Positions 5,852 to 7,189 of a stretch of DNA of 7,189 nucleotides are shown piece after piece. The first letter of the stretch is position 1; each line of letters opens with the position of its first letter. Under the pieces are notes generated by a model. That model saw only the letters and a list, made by a program, of their open reading frames with translations. It did not search any database and was not told where the DNA came from. The stretch is from an uncultured Lachnospiraceae bacterium (GTDB lineage: Bacteria > Bacillota > Clostridia > Lachnospirales > Lachnospiraceae). The position numbers and the translations under genes were made by a program. The stretch covers positions 1-7,189 of the forward strand of contig CACZPX010000138.1 of the NCBI GenBank assembly GCA_902783095.1, read 5' to 3'.

Positions 5852-6835
5852 ATGCTGCTGCTGAAGAGAGAAGATATCGACCGGGTGTTTACCATGCGCG
5901 ACGCGATCGACGCGGTAAGAAAGGCCTTTGAGCTGATGTGCGAGGGCGGCTGCGACGCGCCGCTGCGCACCAATATCCAGGTGCCGGCCTATGACGCCAG
6001 CATCCTGGCCATGCCCGCCTACGCGGCGGAACTGGACGCCATGAGCATCAAGGTGATCAGCCTGTTCCCGCACAATATCGAGAAGGGGCTGCCGTCGTCG
6101 CCGGCGCAGGTGATGCTCTTTGACGGCACGACGGGGCTGGTGACGGCCATGATGGACGGCACGTACGTGACGCAGCTGCGCACCGGTGCGGCCAGCGGCG
6201 CGGCCTTTGAACTGCTGGCCAAAAAAGACTGCCCCGTGGGCGCGCTGATCGGCACGGGCGGACAAGCGGAAAAGCAGCTGGAGGCGATGCTCACGGCAAA
6301 GGCGCCCAAAGAGGTGCGCGTCTTTGACATGAACACGGCGCGGGCGGAGGCCTTTGCGGCAAAGATGCAGGAAAAGCTTGCGCGCTACGGCGCAATGATC
6401 CGCGCAGCGGCCACGTCCGGCGAGGCCGTAAGGGGCGCCGACCTGCTGATCACGGTCACGCCGTCCCACACGCCGGTGTTCGACGCAGCGGACGTAAAGC
6501 CGGGCGCTACCATCAGCTGCGTAGGGGCCTACCAGCCGTTCATGCAGGAGATGGACCCGCAGATCCTGGTGCGCGCGTCCAAGCTCTACTTTGACAACCG
6601 GGCGGCGGTGCTGTCCGAGTCCGGGGATATTCTGCGGCCGCTGGCGGACGGTCTGATCACGGAGGCCGATTTCACCGGAGACCTGGGCGACGTGAGTCTG
6701 GGAAGGATCCCCGGAAGAGAGCGGGAAGATGAGATCATCGTGTTCGAGACCGTGGGCGTGGCAGCACAGGATCTTGTGACGGCAAAACGCATTTTTGACA
6801 GGGCGTCGGCAGAAGGCGTGGGGACTGTATGGTGA
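5852..6835 (+). CDS. Ornithine cyclodeaminase / mu-crystallin family NAD(P)-dependent enzyme
   Basis: A 327-residue protein of normal family length. Visible family features are R39 in PLRT, MP at 54-55, K67 in SIKVISLFP, the block LRTGAASGAA (109-118) with R110, the dinucleotide-binding GTGGQA (134-139), ADLLITVTPSHTPVF (196-210), and the C-terminal EIIVFETVGVAAQDL (294-308). From memory of the Pseudomonas putida ornithine cyclodeaminase, the substrate-binding residues R45, K69 and R112 correspond to R39, K67 and R110. The catalytic Asp (D228, in a VGGD-type motif) appears to be replaced: here the motif is VGAY (224-227). That argues against true ornithine cyclodeaminase (ornithine to proline plus ammonia). 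An alanine-dehydrogenase-like or ketimine/pyrroline-2-carboxylate reductase activity is more likely. The enzyme should be cytosolic and dimeric. The link to the MATE exporter suggests a shared small amino-acid-like metabolite, but this is inference. Confidence 0.93.
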   Translation: MLLLKREDIDRVFTMRDAIDAVRKAFELMCEGGCDAPLRTNIQVPAYDASILAMPAYAAELDAMSIKVISLFPHNIEKGLPSSPAQVMLFDGTTGLVTAMMDGTYVTQLRTGAASGAAFELLAKKDCPVGALIGTGGQAEKQLEAMLTAKAPKEVRVFDMNTARAEAFAAKMQEKLARYGAMIRAAATSGEAVRGADLLITVTPSHTPVFDAADVKPGATISCVGAYQPFMQEMDPQILVRASKLYFDNRAAVLSESGDILRPLADGLITEADFTGDLGDVSLGRIPGREREDEIIVFETVGVAAQDLVTAKRIFDRASAEGVGTVW

Positions 6836-6857
6836 AAAAGCGCGTAAATGCGTCACT

Positions 6858-6889
6858 TTCGGGCCTTTTTGCCGAACTGAAAATTTTTT
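6858..6889 (+). terminator. Weak terminator-like hairpin after the cyclodeaminase-family gene
   Basis: TTCGG (6858-6862) pairs with CCGAA (6872-6876). One more pair (C6864-G6871) forms across a bulged G, leaving loop CTTTTT. A T6 run follows at 6884-6889, but seven bases separate it from the stem, so it is a poor canonical terminator. It is the only candidate stop between the operon and the rRNA promoter; some read-through is possible. Confidence 0.35.
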
Positions 6890-6907
6890 GAAAAAAAGTC
6901 AAAAAAG
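6880..6907 (+). promoter_or_regulatory. A/T-tract UP element upstream of the rRNA promoter
   Basis: A 28-base stretch made almost wholly of A and T tracts (T6, A7 and A6 runs), in otherwise GC-rich DNA, ends 3 bases before the -35 box. This is the position of UP elements, which bind the RNA polymerase alpha C-terminal domain and boost rRNA promoters. Assigned from composition and location. Confidence 0.6.
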
Positions 6908-6910
6908 TTG

Positions 6911-6939
6911 TTGACATCCCGAAAGAGCGGTGATATTAT
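6911..6939 (+). promoter_or_regulatory. rRNA operon promoter (TTGACA, 17 bp, TATTAT)
   Basis: There is a perfect -35 box, TTGACA, at 6911-6916, and TATTAT at 6934-6939 with an optimal 17-bp spacer. A perfect TATAAT overlaps three bases further on (6937-6942) but would need a 20-bp spacer, so TATTAT is preferred. The predicted transcription start is near 6946-6949, about 213 bases before mature 16S. This is the strongest promoter in the window, as expected for rRNA. Confidence 0.87.
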
Positions 6940-6990
6940 AATCGTCGCCGCCGCAAGAGCGGGACACAAAAACCGAGCGAACGGCAGCAA

Positions 6991-7010
6991 GAACCTTGAC
7001 AAATGAATAA
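6991..7010 (+). promoter_or_regulatory. rRNA leader element, boxA/antitermination-like
   Basis: The segment GAACC-TTGACAAATGAATAA resembles the element in Firmicute rRNA leaders and spacers related to the Bacillus TGCTCTTTGAAAACT boxA-type sequence, which is tied to antitermination and processing. It mimics a -35 box (TTGACA) but has no -10 box at the right distance. The assignment comes from memory of such leaders. Confidence 0.5.
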
Positions 7011-7021
7011 TGTATCCAACC

Positions 7022-7086
7022 CTGAAAATTCTACCAAGCGAAGGTCCGAAAGGGCCGAAGCGAGGCGCGAAAGCGAAGATTTTCAG
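7022..7086 (+). other. Structured leader domain with two GAAA-loop hairpins
   Basis: CTGAAAAT (7022-7029) pairs perfectly with ATTTTCAG (7079-7086). Two more pairs, CT/AG, form after a bulged T. Inside are GGTCC-GAAA-GGGCC (7043-7056, one U-G pair) and CGC-GAAA-GCG (7066-7075), both capped by stable GNRA tetraloops. AAGCGAAG occurs at 7036-7043 and again at 7071-7078. The domain probably guides precursor folding or processing. Confidence 0.55.
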
Positions 7087-7132
7087 AAATGCAAACGACC
7101 TAGAAAAAGGTAAACGGAAACAAAAAGCCAGC

Positions 7133-7148
7133 AGACTTGAGAGAGTCT
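7133..7148 (+). other. GNRA hairpin just upstream of 16S
   Basis: AGACTT (7133-7138) and GAGTCT (7143-7148) pair around a GAGA tetraloop, with a U-G closing pair, and end 12 bases before the mature 16S start. The location suggests a role in 5' maturation or early ribosome assembly. Confidence 0.5.
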
Positions 7149-7160
7149 ACATGGAGATCA

Positions 7161-7189
7161 AAACATGAGAGTTCGATCCTGGCTCAGGA
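7161..7189 (+). rRNA. rrs: 16S ribosomal RNA, first 29 bases (continues past window)
   Basis: AGAGTTCGATCCTGGCTCAG at 7168-7187 matches the conserved 16S start (E. coli positions 8-27) at all but one variable-free site. Aligning the numbering puts mature base 1 at 7161. Helix 1 is intact (GAGTT pairing with GGCTC). The E. coli U14 position is C (7174), and E. coli A19 is C (7179), a common state in bacteria. The gene is complete as far as it goes; only the window edge cuts it. Confidence 0.96.

Larger units (their letters stand above)
6947..7160 (+). other. 5' leader of the rRNA precursor (external transcribed spacer)
   Basis: This stretch lies between the predicted rRNA transcription start and the mature 16S 5' end and would be removed during processing. 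It holds a short hairpin, CCGC-AAGA-GCGG (6951-6962); a TTGACAAATGAATA element; a multi-hairpin region (7022-7086); a small ACCT/AGGT stem (7098-7101 with 7108-7111); and a GNRA hairpin at 7133-7148. It is A-rich and unlike the neighbouring coding DNA. The exact transcription start is predicted only. The trailer strand needed for RNase III pairing lies outside the window. Confidence 0.7.

Noticed and set aside
4779..5864. A 361-codon + strand open frame inside the MATE gene
   Set aside because: Its product is Arg/His/Gly/Asp-rich with no domain, the usual shadow of GC-rich coding DNA, whereas the overlapping frame encodes clear MATE motifs.
5834..6856. A 340-codon minus-strand open frame opposite the cyclodeaminase-family gene
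   Set aside because: Antisense shadow: low-complexity Arg/His-rich translation, no ribosome binding site, and full overlap with a well-supported gene.
6996..7019. TTGACA at 6996-7001 as a second rRNA promoter
   Set aside because: No -10-like hexamer lies 16-18 bases downstream. The hexamer is better explained as part of the leader antitermination-like element.
7003..7113. A 36-codon basic ORF starting ATGAATAATG in the rRNA leader
   Set aside because: It has no ribosome binding site, lies wholly in the structured rRNA leader, and its Arg/Glu-rich composition follows from the hairpin sequence.

Overview
The window is GC-rich bacterial DNA, and every gene in it lies on the + strand. It looks like a Gram-positive Firmicute, most likely a GC-rich member of the Clostridia. 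The signs are strong AGGAGG-type ribosome binding sites, an SPaseII lipoprotein with no outer-membrane partner, xxxLxxG heptad repeats, and an rRNA leader carrying a TTGACAAATGAATA element of the clostridial/bacillar kind. Genus-level assignment is not possible from the 29 bases of 16S that are visible.

Region 1 (1-4237) is an export-type ABC module. It holds the last 51 codons of an ATPase, an overlapping 778-residue FtsX/MacB-type permease, and, 11 bases further on, a 579-residue lipoprotein with two long heptad arrays. The spacing indicates one operon. The likely arrangement is a cytoplasmic ATPase driving a mechanotransmitting permease, with the lipoprotein as an extracytoplasmic partner. 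The substrate is unknown.

Region 2 (4238-5835) is a compact control region followed by a MATE-family efflux transporter. A promoter with a perfect TATAAT lies inside a 7+7 bp palindrome, and both are nested in the loop of a larger inverted repeat followed by a T-run. Downstream is a 26-codon leader ORF with a strong Shine-Dalgarno sequence. Its stop overlaps the transporter start as ATGA. This is the least ordinary part of the window.

Region 3 (5836-6835) encodes a 327-residue enzyme of the ornithine cyclodeaminase / mu-crystallin family. It sits 22 bases after the MATE gene and is probably co-transcribed with it. It keeps the dinucleotide-binding and substrate-binding residues but lacks the Asp expected in true ornithine cyclodeaminases.

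Region 4 (6836-7189) has no protein gene. It holds a weak terminator-like hairpin, an A/T-tract upstream element, a strong promoter (TTGACA, 17 bp, TATTAT), a structured rRNA leader of about 210 bases with an antitermination-type motif and GNRA hairpins, and the first 29 bases of a 16S rRNA gene. The 16S start carries a C at the E. coli position-14 equivalent. No tRNA, CRISPR array, insertion sequence or phage gene is visible.
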